Both the position numbers and the translations under genes were made by a program. Positions 52,142 through 62,904 of a DNA stretch of 64,000 nucleotides are shown here, piece by piece (position 1 is the stretch's first letter; each line of letters begins with the position of its first letter). Below the pieces are notes generated by a model. It ran no database searches, was not told the DNA's origin, and saw nothing but the letters and a program-made list of their open reading frames with translations. The stretch is from Epithemia pelagica (Eukaryota > Bacillariophyta > Bacillariophyceae > Surirellales > Surirellaceae), in the NCBI GenBank assembly GCA_946965045.2, contig OX337239.1:1364001-1428000 (forward strand), in the 5' to 3' direction.

Positions 52142-55100
52142 CTACTTTCGAGATTTCCAGTGCTCCTCATTTTCTCTCTTAATCCAAGCACCATAGCCAC
52201 TACGGTTTTCACAAAACATCATGTGGTTTCGCCATTCTAAATGCTCTTCGGCAACTTGGGCAATATATCGATAGGCCTGAGGACTGACACGATGGACCTC
52301 TTGTTGAATCTTATTCCAATCAAAATCGGAGCTAGAAGAAGACGAATCTTTATGAATGCTGGAAAGCTTTTGTTCCAAGTTCTCGAGCTGCTCATCCATC
52401 TCTTCAGAAAGAATTCGGAGACCGTTCTCGTCCGAAATGCCACCAGCTGTGCCCAACTGTGACAGCCAATCCGGTAAATCCAGCGACATACCAACGGCCA
52501 GACGAATGAAAATGCGAGTCAAAAACAAGGACGCCCTCAAAGCTGGAGCAACTGTCTTCAACCACTTTGTATCTCTTTTCAGAACAATTCCTGGACCAAC
52601 CTTTGATTGGTCGTGGGAGCATAAAAAATACAGAATATAGATCCGTTTGGTTCGGAAACGTGCTCTATTGAATCGACGTGGTCCACGAGATTCCCTTGGC
52701 AGGGTGAGAATATAGAGATTGGGACATTTAAGTTGGCCTTCTGCATGCTGCGCTCGTGCCCTGGCCGCAGCCAAGGCATACTGCTTCTGCTCCCGTGCCA
52801 GTGAGTCTACTACTTCAAACACTTTCGTTTGAAACACGTGGTCGACCGTTTTCTCCCGATACCGCAATTCGAGTTGCTCACGCTCCTTCTGTTCTATATC
52901 TCGCTGATGCTGAGATACCGCTGCAAAGTGATCGGCCACCAATGCGGGTTCCAGGATCTCCGCCAACTGATGCATTGTAAAGGGGTTCGATAGACAGTCA
53001 CCTTTTCGACAAATAATCTGAGGCGAACCAAGATTGCTTTTCACGTGTTGGGCAAAACAGTGATTGCAAAGGAAATGGGGCCTGAATGCTCGATTGCAAT
53101 TTATCCCTTGATCACCACTTCGTCCACAGGACTGACATATTCCTCCTTTGCATGTACTTGAAGCCGAGATGCAGCTTATTGTGCTGGATGTCAAAGTCAC
53201 TTCAATGGTCGATCTCTGCTCGGATGTGGCTTCTTGAGCACATCGGGTTTTCAGAGCCAGCAATCGGTCAAGACAAGTTGAAAATGTTATGCGTTCGTCT
53301 CGCCGTCCCTTGGGACAAACACAAGACATAGTCATTTCTACCACCTCGTTCAGAATCGTAGCTTTCCACCCTGGGATTTCGTATTTTGCTTTCTTCACCA
53401 GTGTTTCGAATGGGAGCGGTACATCTGTGGGCAACGGAAGCTTTCCTGTCAAAAGAGCCTGCAGGACAAACCCAAAAGAGTATACTTCACATTTTTCATC
53501 AAATGAATGTTGACCATCCATGTACTCGGGGGCCACATAAGGCATGGACCACCCAAGCATCTTTGTAGTAGTGGAGGAGTGTAACCGAGAGTCGTCGACA
53601 AACTTGGCAAGACCAAAGTCAATCAACATGACACGTTCTAGATCGTCCGTGAAACAAATGTTCTGTGGTTTCACATCACGGTGAGAACAACCTGATTTCC
53701 ACAGACATTCCAGTGCTGATGCAATCGATAGAGCAACATCAAGCCGTTTCCTCCAGTCAAATTGAGACATTTTTACATCTGCTGACGCATTGAGCAAATC
53801 TGCCAAGTTGCCACCGCCTGCATACTCATAAACTAGGCACCACATGGAGGGGTCATTTTCCGGAAGGGAGTACCCCAACAAACGAACGATATTGTCATGC
53901 CGAAGTTTTGAGAGACCCTTAATGCCAGACAAGAGAATAACATCAGATAGAATTGAAACAGAAATTCTAGGCGTCGTGGCAGTGCATCGATCTTACCTGG
54001 ATTTCATGAACAAGTTGGTGCCTTAGTTTGCCCTTCTTTTCCATTACAACATGTGCAAAATGCTTCTTTATCGCAAAGACTAGATCATCATCCTTGTCTT
54101 TCACTCGACCCACGTATACCGAAGCAAAACCTCCCCTACCTACTTCCCGATCTTCCGAAAAGTTTTCTGTTGATGCAACAAGAAAGGAAGGAGCAACTTC
54201 CTGCACGTTGTCTGGTACAGACGACTTGTATGCCTCAATCAGTGTTTGGCGGCTTTGTTCGTATTCTTTAGGACGCAGGTATTTTTTCTGAGAATCCAAC
54301 TCTCTACGACACAGTTCCTGAACCTCATTGATCTTTTTTACAATGGGAATCCGTTCTCGTAGACTGCACTTCGCCTTTTGGGCATGTAATGAGTTAAGCT
54401 GTAGTTGAAGTTCATGGTAGGAGGGGAAATCCTCACTGTCGCAAAGGGCTTCCAGCTGCGGCAACAATTCCTGTGCATTGGCTGCGCGGTCCAGAAGTTC
54501 AATGTCATGTGTATCGAGCGTCACCGATCCCAGGTCCTTGTTTAATTGTTCAATGTGATGGTCTAAATCTGCGCGTGTCGCATATCGGATGCGGAGTTCG
54601 CCAACCGATTGGCTGCCCCGCAAAGACAGTTTTGACTCGTCCGATGATGCAACTGAAATCTACAGTCAGTACATGAGAATAGCGAACAGACCACATGAGG
54701 AAAAAAGAGAGTGAGAGAGCAGATAAATTTTGATGGCATATACACGTCTCTGGCGCGATCTTCATCGTCTTATCTCTTGACCTTTCGTGTCGTCGGCCTC
54801 TCCCTCGTGAGGGTCAACGAGAGCTACATTGAGAAATTCCACCGACGAATATTCCTTGTGACCACCACATACCACCAGCCTCAAATTCTCATCCGCATCC
54901 TTGTCATTTCTTCCTGTCTGCAGTAGTAATACCATGGAGGGCCATCGCCGTGGCACGGACAGATCGGGGAAATAATACTTGACTCGTCGTTTGGTATCAA
55001 TCACTTCGACCGATTGCAGTTGTTTGCTTTTACCATCAAATCCGCCCGCCACTACCAAACAAGAATGGGATGGTCCTACGGACACGACAGCACGTGAATA

Positions 55101-55901
55101 ACGAGGAATACGGAGTGCCAGTGTTCGATGCTCCTTCCAAAGCTTTCCATCCACCAACGGCGATATGGATGGGGGAAAGAGAGGACATGGCTTGCGATAA
55201 TCTGGCCTACTTTCCAAATTCTTTTCTTCTTCTTCTTCTTCTTTTTCAGCAACATCTTGGACTGTAGCAAGTTCGATAGATCGAACTCGATTCAAGGTTT
55301 GATTGAATTTGGGTTGGAATCCTCCCACAAGATACAATTGATTGCCAATCACGGCTGCTCCCAAACTACGACAGGTGTTGGGCATCTCGGGCCCCGCTCG
55401 CAGTAAGGTTGCGGTAGTTTTGGAAGCCGTATCTACAATATCCATCTTGGGAGATGATGATGATCCTCCCACAATGACAATCCACCGATCCTGGACAACT
55501 GTAGCCGCCGAGAAGGACCGACCATGGGAAAATCGACAGGGCATTGGCTGCCATTGTTTCTCCCAGGATGTCATGGCCTTGAAGGTAGCAGGTGGAAGTG
55601 TAGGATCCAAGGCTGAAACGAGAATGCGTTCCATCGAATGAGGTCCACCGCCAATGGCATAGACATGCCCATTGCAGAGCACGGCACACAAACCTACTCG
55701 TGGCCGATGCAAGTGGGGACCCGTCTCCCACTTGTGTTTCGCTGGATTGTAAATTTTTACCGAATATCCCTCGGAAAGATCCATTGTCATGGTATTGGCT
55801 GTTCCTCCCATGATAACAATGCTTTGTTGGTCGGGCAATACCACCGAAGCATGCAGCGCGCGAGGTTGATAGCCAAAATCGGGATACAGGGTTCGGTCCA
55901 T
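52142..55901 (-). CDS. Kelch-repeat / coiled-coil / protein kinase fusion with Cys-rich tail
   Basis: Three exons, 55901-54782, 54652-53997 and 53917-52142, about 1183 residues. Introns of 129 bp (GTCAAG ... ATTTCAG) and 79 bp (GTAAGA ... ATTAAG) both keep frame. Residues 1-373 are Kelch-like beta-propeller repeats (VYAIGGG, LYLVGGF, LVVAGGFDG, LVVCGGH). A helical region (HHIEQLNKDLG..., LLPQLEALCDS) follows. The kinase, about 535-820, has VGRGGFASVYVG, AIKKH, HRDVKPQNI and DFGLAKF, so all catalytic residues are present. After it come CRSCGRSGDQ...CNHC...CRKGDC, a RING/zinc-like cluster, a coiled coil, and a hydrophobic helix (LRASLFLTRIFIRLA). The kinase part has no ATG of its own before its first acceptor site, which supports joining it to the Kelch exon. 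If they are separate genes, the first ends at 54762. A signalling role is inferred. Confidence 0.7.
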
Positions 55902-56537
55902 TTGTCACCCCTGTTGCGGAACTGCCAAACCTGATTTCCGTGCCTCCATTATTTGATGATCCAATGGCTTCAGTATGGTCGTTGTTCTAGAAATGATCCT
56001 TCAATTTGCAGAAACACTCTGCTGCGCTGGATGTGGCAGAAGAGTTTTACGGTCAGCTTCTTTTCTTGTTCTTATTTTTGGTTGGCTTCGTCTCTTGTCC
56101 AGTTCGTGGACTGCAGCGGCAGTCTCATTCTACACGTCCTTTCTTTCGGGAGCTGGATCACTAGAGAAAATGAAAATTGGCACTATACTTGTGAAGGCGT
56201 GTTCCGGTGCCTTGTACGAGCCATCTCCAATCGCAGCCAGAGGTGCTTCTACGAACGAACCTTTCCAGAATAGATCTTCATATTATATCTTTCGAGAAAT
56301 ATGGAGCTGTTTCTACTCCCCCGGCGCGCGCTGTTTGATCCCGCAAAATGATACCAACTATGAAATACATACAGAGGATCGATGCGTTAGAGGAGAGAAG
56401 ACGACTCTTTCGCGCAGGGCGACCAATGAAACAAGCTCGGGACTGACAAGTCTCTCATGAATACGATTCGTCAAACGACCCCCTTCTTCCAACCGACCAA
56501 GGACAAAGAAGAAAAACCAGCGACAGACTGATACTCG
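55902..56537. other. Divergent intergenic region, Kelch-kinase / sulfotransferase
   Basis: Promoter region for both flanking genes. An open stretch 55975-56460 (+) has no recognisable domain. 56320-56360 recurs at 58519-58558. Confidence 0.4.
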
Positions 56538-58394
56538 ATGAACAAACCACCAGCACAGTTGGTCGGAACAATAATGAAGGTGTTCCGCTGGCCAAATAGA
56601 CTCGAGAAGAAACTACCACCATGTGCTGCTGCTGCTCTCCAAAAGACATTGGCCGCATTGGTGTTGGTGGCCCTACTGTCCATTTGGATGGTTCAACTGC
56701 AGGCATCCTCAGTCATGACACACGAGCTAGCAACCGTTTCCTCCTGGTCCGACACGACCACCACCACTGGCACCTACTTGTTGTTGGCGCAAGGACCACA
56801 TCGAATGACGCTTGACAACCGCAACAAGACAAACCACCACAACCGACTAGTCAATGAGGCGGTGTTCTCACTTTCCACTCACGTGACCACCACGAAAAAC
56901 AATCGCAACCCGTCGTCTCAATCCCACTCGGTAATATCATTCGTTCGTTCTGCCACAGTCGAGAATGCCCTTGCTTTCCAATCTTGGAATGCTAGTCGTA
57001 CTGCACCTAATAATGGCGAACCAAGGTTTCGTTTCAATCATACCGAGGCAAAAAAGATTGGTTGCTGCAATACCACCGGTCATGTTTGTTTAGACACGTG
57101 CTATACCCAAGCAGCCTGTGACGATTCGTCTCTGTATCCCTTTGCCTCGGTTGCGGAACAAGAGTGGTTGCAACCCGCTCCGGGACGACGACCGGGACTT
57201 CGACTCTTTTGCAAACAGTACATGGACCAGGACCCGGTACATCATCCTGACCATCCAACCAAAAATGACAAAAAGAATTCGACGACAACAATGGCAGGCA
57301 GGATGACGACGACAGATTGGTGCCCCTTCTCCACTACGGCAACCGATCGCAACCGCACGGCAACAATGACATCCACAAACAAAGTCGATTTGCTCTCCAA
57401 GATTCCCATGGGATGTAGTAAATTTTCCATGGGTGGACGATCCGGTCCCTTTGATCGTACGTTGCTCATCCCACGTGGTAAGCTTGCCATTTGTGGAATT
57501 CCCAAGGTGGGCATTACGCAATGGTTCAAATTTGCCCGATTCCTTTTGGGTGCCGCCGATTATCAGAGCATTCCCTACAACAAACATGATTTGGCTCCCT
57601 TCTTCTTGGAGAAACTACCCCGACATCGACAAGAAGAAGTCTTGAGCAGTCCAGAATGGACGAGGGCCGTCTTTTTTCGAGATCCAGCCGAACGTCTCTT
57701 GTCAGCCTATTTGGACAAAGTTGTGGCAACCACCCATCGATTGCAGCGACGACAAGATGACCAAAACGTCGCCACCACCACCAACAACATCACGACCCCC
57801 AGCTTTGCGCAATGGGTCAAGTCCTTGGTCGACGAAACGTCCCAGCGTTGTCCGGACCATCGTGGTCCGTCGTGGTGTTGGGATCCCCATTGGCGTCCCC
57901 AAGTATATTCCTGTGGTATCAAACCACACACGACACATTCTTCTCTCTTGCCTCTGTTTGAATTTGTCGGAAGTTTGTCGCAGGCTGCCAATCACAGCAA
58001 GGCCTTGCTTCAAAACGTTGGATTGTGGGACGACCATGGTGCGCACTACATTTCGTCCCCCAAGGCACGACGATGTAAAGCACTCCCACCCAATCCCCAC
58101 ACACTGCTTCGCCGCCCACCGGGTGTTTCGGCTCCTGTTGGCTTTCAACAAAGCAGTCGGGGCAAGAACGATGGTCACACGACGGGATCTCAAAACAAAA
58201 TGGATGAGTATTATACACCGGAACTGTTGGCCTTGGTCCAACACTTGTATCATCAAGATTATGAGGTCTGGAATGCCTTGCAACACCCACAAAACGAGGG
58301 AAGGTGGGTTTCCGGTCACGTCTTGCAAGAACAACTCAGTTCACAGCACTGCCCTACGTCTGCCATGGCTCATGTGTCTGTGGTAACCGCATGA
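56538..58394 (+). CDS. Type II membrane sulfotransferase (Sulfotransfer_2-like)
   Basis: Single exon of 618 residues; ATG at 56538. One membrane helix near 36-53 (LAALVLVALLSIWMVQL) with a short basic N-terminus gives a Golgi type II layout. A Ser/Thr/His-rich stem follows, then a Cys-rich region (CCNTTGHVCLDTCYTQAACDD). The catalytic domain has ICGIPKVGITQWFKF (5'-phosphosulfate loop) and AVFFRDPAERLLSAYLDK (3'-phosphate loop), the two PAPS-binding elements of carbohydrate sulfotransferases. A late CPDHRGPSWCWDPHWRPQ block is typical of this family. It would transfer sulfate from PAPS to a glycan or glycoprotein in the Golgi. The N-terminal coding region is partly duplicated at 58561. Confidence 0.82.
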   Translation: MNKPPAQLVGTIMKVFRWPNRLEKKLPPCAAAALQKTLAALVLVALLSIWMVQLQASSVMTHELATVSSWSDTTTTTGTYLLLAQGPHRMTLDNRNKTNHHNRLVNEAVFSLSTHVTTTKNNRNPSSQSHSVISFVRSATVENALAFQSWNASRTAPNNGEPRFRFNHTEAKKIGCCNTTGHVCLDTCYTQAACDDSSLYPFASVAEQEWLQPAPGRRPGLRLFCKQYMDQDPVHHPDHPTKNDKKNSTTTMAGRMTTTDWCPFSTTATDRNRTATMTSTNKVDLLSKIPMGCSKFSMGGRSGPFDRTLLIPRGKLAICGIPKVGITQWFKFARFLLGAADYQSIPYNKHDLAPFFLEKLPRHRQEEVLSSPEWTRAVFFRDPAERLLSAYLDKVVATTHRLQRRQDDQNVATTTNNITTPSFAQWVKSLVDETSQRCPDHRGPSWCWDPHWRPQVYSCGIKPHTTHSSLLPLFEFVGSLSQAANHSKALLQNVGLWDDHGAHYISSPKARRCKALPPNPHTLLRRPPGVSAPVGFQQSSRGKNDGHTTGSQNKMDEYYTPELLALVQHLYHQDYEVWNALQHPQNEGRWVSGHVLQEQLSSQHCPTSAMAHVSVVTA

Positions 58395-58518
58395 AATGGA
58401 TTGCATCTCAGAACACAATACACACCACCGAATGATTGTCCTTGGGCACCAGTCCGTTTGGAAGGAGTCCAAGGTTGGTGGAAAGCCAAGTGATGGAGAT
58501 GGAGGTTCTTCGTCCTGC

Positions 58519-58698
58519 CCGGCGCGTGCTGTTTGATCCTGGAAAATACTGCCAACTTCGATGAACAAACCACCACCAGCAGCACAGTTGGTCTGAACAA
58601 TGATGAAGGTGTTCTACTGGCCAAATAGACTCAAGAAGAAACTACCACCATGTGCTGCTGCTCTCCAAAAGACATTGGTTTTGGTGGCCATACTGTCC
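58519..58698 (+). pseudogene. Broken copy of the sulfotransferase 5' end
   Basis: 58519-58558 matches 56320-56360, and 58561-58698 matches 56538-56690; about 180 bp between them is missing. The copied start ATGAACAAACC runs into TGA after about 12 codons. Later similarity to the stem is lost. It lies tandemly just after the intact gene. Confidence 0.8.
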
Positions 58699-60009
58699 AT
58701 CTGACCTTTCCCTGGATTCAAGGACATTTCGATATGGAATTTCACAAGACGCAAAAAAGAGCATGCCCACAATCTCTTTGTCGCCCAACAATGCAAGTGT
58801 ACCAGTTCCAACAATTCTCTGGTCGGTATTTGGGAATGTCCTCCTCACCACGACACGTAGTCACACATAAACGATGTGGCCAAGTGAGAGAAGGAGAGAG
58901 TGCACCGAGGGCATCCTTGTCCTCAATGCCATGTGGGACGATCAATACGATGGAGGAACCCAACTCAGGAGGACGAGGGGAAGGTGGTGGTTGAGAGCAT
59001 GACGGTGTATAGCAGATGAATTGCCTGGTCACAGCAACCTATTGGGTATTTTTGACACAGTCTGGAAGCTCGACAGAGCTCCACACGAACGGCGGAAGAA
59101 AAGGGATAAAAAGAGAGAAAGAAAGTTACCAAAGCATCCGTACAATATCTCGAATGGAGAAAAGGTAGCATCATCGCTCCATCCAATCACAATTGTCTAT
59201 TGGGAAAAGGAGAGAATCCCTAAATGCCATCCAAGTACACGGGAGGAAAGAGCTTTTACGTTCGTCGTGCAAAGAACTTGGATACAGACAATGAGAAGTA
59301 GCCGCAAAACGTTTTGGGAAACTCCGCCAGGAAAGGAAGAGACAAGAGACTCGACAGGGCACTCGAAGAAGTCACTTCCAGCTACTTTACCAGTCACCGC
59401 AAACTCACGAAACGATGGAATCCGTGGCACTGGAGATTGGCAACCCTAGAGGCAGCAGAACTGGCTCTGATGAAAAAAGGCTCACAACAGATCCGAGAAG
59501 AGATTCATTGTGCGACTCATATGGTTGTTTTATTTATCCGCAAGAAATAGGAATCCAGAAGAGTCCAACCCTCGAAGGGAGATATGTGAAGAAAAGTCAA
59601 CACCTCCTTGACTTAGGACTAGATGAAACGAGAAGAGGCAATCGAATCATCCCCATTTAGTTAATATATGGTACACCATCAAGACTCGACTGGTGATTCG
59701 TCTTTGATCTCTCAATGTCGTCTAGAATTGTCGTTGGTACATTCTCCATAGATGTTCCAACATGTGAAGCCAACGCGACAAGAGTCTTTCGTTTCTATGA
59801 CATGGTCGTTGTATTTACACAACAGAGGAGAAGGAAAAGAACCTCATGTGTCTTTTGCTAACCCTCTACCGTCCCACTCCTCCATTACAAGCCTTCTAAG
59901 GTAGGACTCCTACTCGTATTGTAGTAAGAGACATTTTTCAAGATTCAGAACAGTCAGAAGTCACAAACAAAAATAAAAATGTTAGAGTGGATACAGAGAA
60001 ACCACCGCC
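58699..60009. other. Intergenic
   Basis: No supported gene over 1.3 kb. Overlapping plus-strand open stretches near 59021-59550 (Lys/Arg-rich) have no known domain and disagree in frame. Confidence 0.4.
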
Positions 60010-60495
60010 ATGACAAGCTCCTCCTCCTCTTCCTCGTCTAACAGTAGAAGTGGCTATGACATCAAGTCTCGGTTTAGTCGTCGGAAGTCTCTTATTTCTC
60101 TCGTGATTTCTCTCGTGATTATTCAGGTAACCGTTTTGGTCCAATATAGATTGCCCCTCAGCGTCACTCCCTGGAACACGGAGACCCTGCACCTACCTCC
60201 TGTTTTGGACACAGCGATGCTACCACCGCAACCATCGAGCCAGCTGAAGAAGAAGCTGGTGGTATTCAATGCCTTGGGCCGTCGCGAAGCGATTCAATAC
60301 AGTTGGTTTCACAAACGTCAGCATTTTGCGGATTGGGATTGCATTGCCTTTTTGTACGTCAACGAAACGAGTGTGCCGGAAGACGATTTTCACTTGATGC
60401 AATTGCAACAAACCACCGACAACGACTCGACGGCTTGCACTGTAATTCGGACACCCAGTGTAGCCTGGTGTTGTGGCAAGATCAGGAAACGGTAG
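60010..60495 (+). CDS. Truncated membrane-anchored ORF, probably the N-terminal part of a glycosyltransferase-like family
   Basis: 161 residues. Ser-run N-terminus, one membrane helix (LISLVISLVIIQVTVLVQY), then LKKKLVVFNALGRREAIQYS, WFHKRQHFADWDCIAFLYV and CTVIRTPSVAW. This series resembles the start of a lumenal domain found in a diatom family of putative glycosyltransferases (DUF707-like in style), where more than 200 further residues would be expected. Here the frame ends soon after VAWCCGK. A remnant or early frameshift is likely. The family call is from memory of pattern, not a search. Confidence 0.4.
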   Translation: MTSSSSSSSSNSRSGYDIKSRFSRRKSLISLVISLVIIQVTVLVQYRLPLSVTPWNTETLHLPPVLDTAMLPPQPSSQLKKKLVVFNALGRREAIQYSWFHKRQHFADWDCIAFLYVNETSVPEDDFHLMQLQQTTDNDSTACTVIRTPSVAWCCGKIRKR

Positions 60496-60736
60496 GAGTC
60501 GACCAAAAGGCGACTGGCGAGAAGGCGAAAGAAGATGCAGATTGGATCTTGGTGAAGCGACGTGGCCAAAGAAAAGCAACACAAACGAAACAAGAAGAAG
60601 CTCATTCTAAGGAGAATACGTAGTTCGATAAGCCTATAAAGAGTTGCTTTTACGGCACGGCTTGTTTGAGTTTCAACATATTCTCCTTAGAAAATAACCA
60701 TTACATCCATTCAGTTTTTGACGTGAACTACACTGC

Positions 60737-61138
60737 ATGAGCGAAGATTCAGCAAGTCCAAGTGTAAAGAATCTTCTAACTCAACTGGCCGAACTCGCTA
60801 TTGCCGAACAGGACAGTTTACGTGCGGTTGAAGTTCGTTACCAAGAGAATCACCGTCGCAAGGAACGTCAGCACCGCGAAGCGGTCGCTGCTTTGGAACA
60901 GCAGTGGGAGATTACCAGGGATAACGACTACGACGAGTGCGAGATCCGGAAGCAGATCATCTTTGAAGATACGCAGGCAAAACGAGAACGCTTATTGGCG
61001 CAAGTGAAACAAGCCGAAGAAACACAACTCCCAAGCACTTGTGTGGCCACCTATCCTGACCACAGTGAGGCAGCCAATCCTGAAGAACCGGACCCGAGAA
61101 CAGCTGTAGTAGAACTCTCACCGAAAATCATCGGTTAG
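60737..61138 (+). CDS. Small coiled-coil protein, unknown
   Basis: 133 residues; ATG at 60737. Almost wholly helical and charged (RYQENHRRKERQHREAV, EDTQAKRERLLAQVKQAEE) with a Pro/Glu-rich end. No known domain. It stops only where the downstream retroelement's sequence seems to begin, so its 3' end may have been altered by that insertion. Confidence 0.4.
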   Translation: MSEDSASPSVKNLLTQLAELAIAEQDSLRAVEVRYQENHRRKERQHREAVAALEQQWEITRDNDYDECEIRKQIIFEDTQAKRERLLAQVKQAEETQLPSTCVATYPDHSEAANPEEPDPRTAVVELSPKIIG

Positions 61139-61318
61139 GTTCGGCACCTCATCGGTTAGTCGAGTCCCGTGGCTTCAAACATCACCTACATCACCTACAT
61201 CCACACTACATACCTAGCTTCGCGCTAGCTCAACCTATATTTCGGTCGCATATACCAAAAAGTGAGAACAGATTGACGAACGTGCTATCACGAATCAACT
61301 TTGGTCTTGATATCCCAT

Positions 61319-61338
61319 CAACGGATGATCATCCGTTG
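61319..61338. repeat. Perfect 20-bp palindrome in the putative LTR
   Basis: CAACGGATGA is followed by its exact inverse. Could be an LTR edge or a regulatory site; undecided. Confidence 0.6.
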
Positions 61339-61812
61339 AACATCCGAGCCTGACCTATGCCCTAAGCGTGCGCGCCCAAATTCGTCAAGATGCGCGCAAG
61401 AACTATCCGAGCGTGGCGATCATGTATCCGACCCAACGGTCTAAGTACACAAGGCACGAATCACGATCACGCGAGACCATATCATCGTTCCCACTATTTC
61501 AAGATTGCAAACAAGGACGCGCCAACAAAACTACATATACCAACTTTAGCCAAGAATCGTTGAGGCTGTATATGATATACAAACACATATACATGTTATA
61601 TACCTCACATACATCAACTCCAACCATTCCAGACCTATCACCGCCAAGAACCTATTTCACACGATCGACAACAAGAATGGAAATCTCACACACCAAACCT
61701 AGTAGTAAGCTCACAATCATTAACATTACCATATCATCACGTCTTCAGTGTCCTGACTATCCCTACGATAGAACCCTTGGGTTTCCTTTGTTCTCTGACC
61801 CGTGGAGAACCT

Positions 61813-61821
61813 TGGTATCAG
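61813..61821 (+). other. Putative primer-binding site of the second retroelement
   Basis: TGGTATCAG equals the first nine bases of the common copia primer-binding site for initiator Met tRNA. Confidence 0.55.
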
Positions 61822-61911
61822 TTGGTAATCGATTGTGGCTCTTCTAGAGCGTGTACTGACGGAATTCTACTAGATTAACAGTCTCAACTGTCTCATTTCC
61901 CCAAAGTTTTC

Positions 61912-62691
61912 ATGTCCAGTGACTCCAATACTCCTGTCCGTCGGATCTACAACGCTTTCCAGCAGAGTGGTGACCCAACACAGCAGATTGCCGTCCACCC
62001 TGGCGAATTCCTCATCGAGACGCCCTCTAACTCCCCGGAGAAGGCTAGCGCGCCTAATCCGTTCCAGACTCCCGATCAAGTCGTCCCTCCGCCGTCCGAT
62101 CCGAATCGCCCGCCGAACACCCTTGCACGCCGACCGAGTACACCTCCTCGCCCGAACCCAACTCGCACCCGACGTACGAGCCGTCTCATCAACGCGCACC
62201 TCCGTTACTTCCGCGAGCCATCCGAGTATCAGAGCAACCCGGACCACATCCGTTCGACGCTCGAACACGAGGTCTCGTTCGAGTCCGTCCAACCCGTCGT
62301 CGACCTAGAGGATATCCAACGACTCCTAGACTTGCTATACCAATCTCCAAGCTACCGATACATAGCGACCACCCTATCGGCCACCCCATCAGGCTGCCTT
62401 CGGGTACGCTTCCTTACTTTCCAGCGTCCGGTCAATTACTTCCATACCATTTGGGTCGTGAACAAGACTAACCAACCTCTTCCTACCTTGACTACCCGTC
62501 TCGACGACTACGTTGGTTTCATCCAAGTTATCAAGTTGCACCAGGACTTCCGTGCCACTATCTTCCCTCTACTCACCCAACCAGTGAACCACCTAGTTGA
62601 GGACCACAACGGCAACGAAGAAGCTACCTCTGTTACTGAGTCTCCGATTCAACTTGATTACCACAACGAGCCCAGAAGTGACCACGTTTAA
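61912..62691 (+). CDS. Extra ORF ahead of gag in the second retroelement
   Basis: 259 residues from the ATG at 61912. The first 90 residues are Pro/Arg/Thr-rich and disordered. The rest looks folded (LEDIQRLLDLLYQSPSYRYI, GCLRVRFLTFQRPVNYFH, DDYVGFIQVIKLHQDFR). No zinc knuckle or enzyme motif seen. It lies between the primer-binding site and the Gag-like ORF, a place where copia elements normally have only a leader. Its codons favour C at third positions more than the adjacent gag does. Function unknown. Confidence 0.55.
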   Translation: MSSDSNTPVRRIYNAFQQSGDPTQQIAVHPGEFLIETPSNSPEKASAPNPFQTPDQVVPPPSDPNRPPNTLARRPSTPPRPNPTRTRRTSRLINAHLRYFREPSEYQSNPDHIRSTLEHEVSFESVQPVVDLEDIQRLLDLLYQSPSYRYIATTLSATPSGCLRVRFLTFQRPVNYFHTIWVVNKTNQPLPTLTTRLDDYVGFIQVIKLHQDFRATIFPLLTQPVNHLVEDHNGNEEATSVTESPIQLDYHNEPRSDHV

Positions 62692-62904
62692 GTAATTTTA
62701 AGTAGTTTTCACACCAAACCAGAGACAAAACCGAGTTCCGCACATCCGGGTTACCTTTCGGACATCACATCACACGTGGACATACGTGGCACATCCGGGT
62801 TCAAAAGGCACACCACACATCCGGGTTACAAAACTTAACTAAAGTTTTCGACTAAGACATCACAGGACACATATCAACATATCTTATCACCAAGTCAAGC
62901 AATC

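Noticed and set aside
61368-61847. 159-codon plus-strand ORF
   Set aside because: It runs through the putative LTR and across the primer-binding site, so it is more likely a chance frame.
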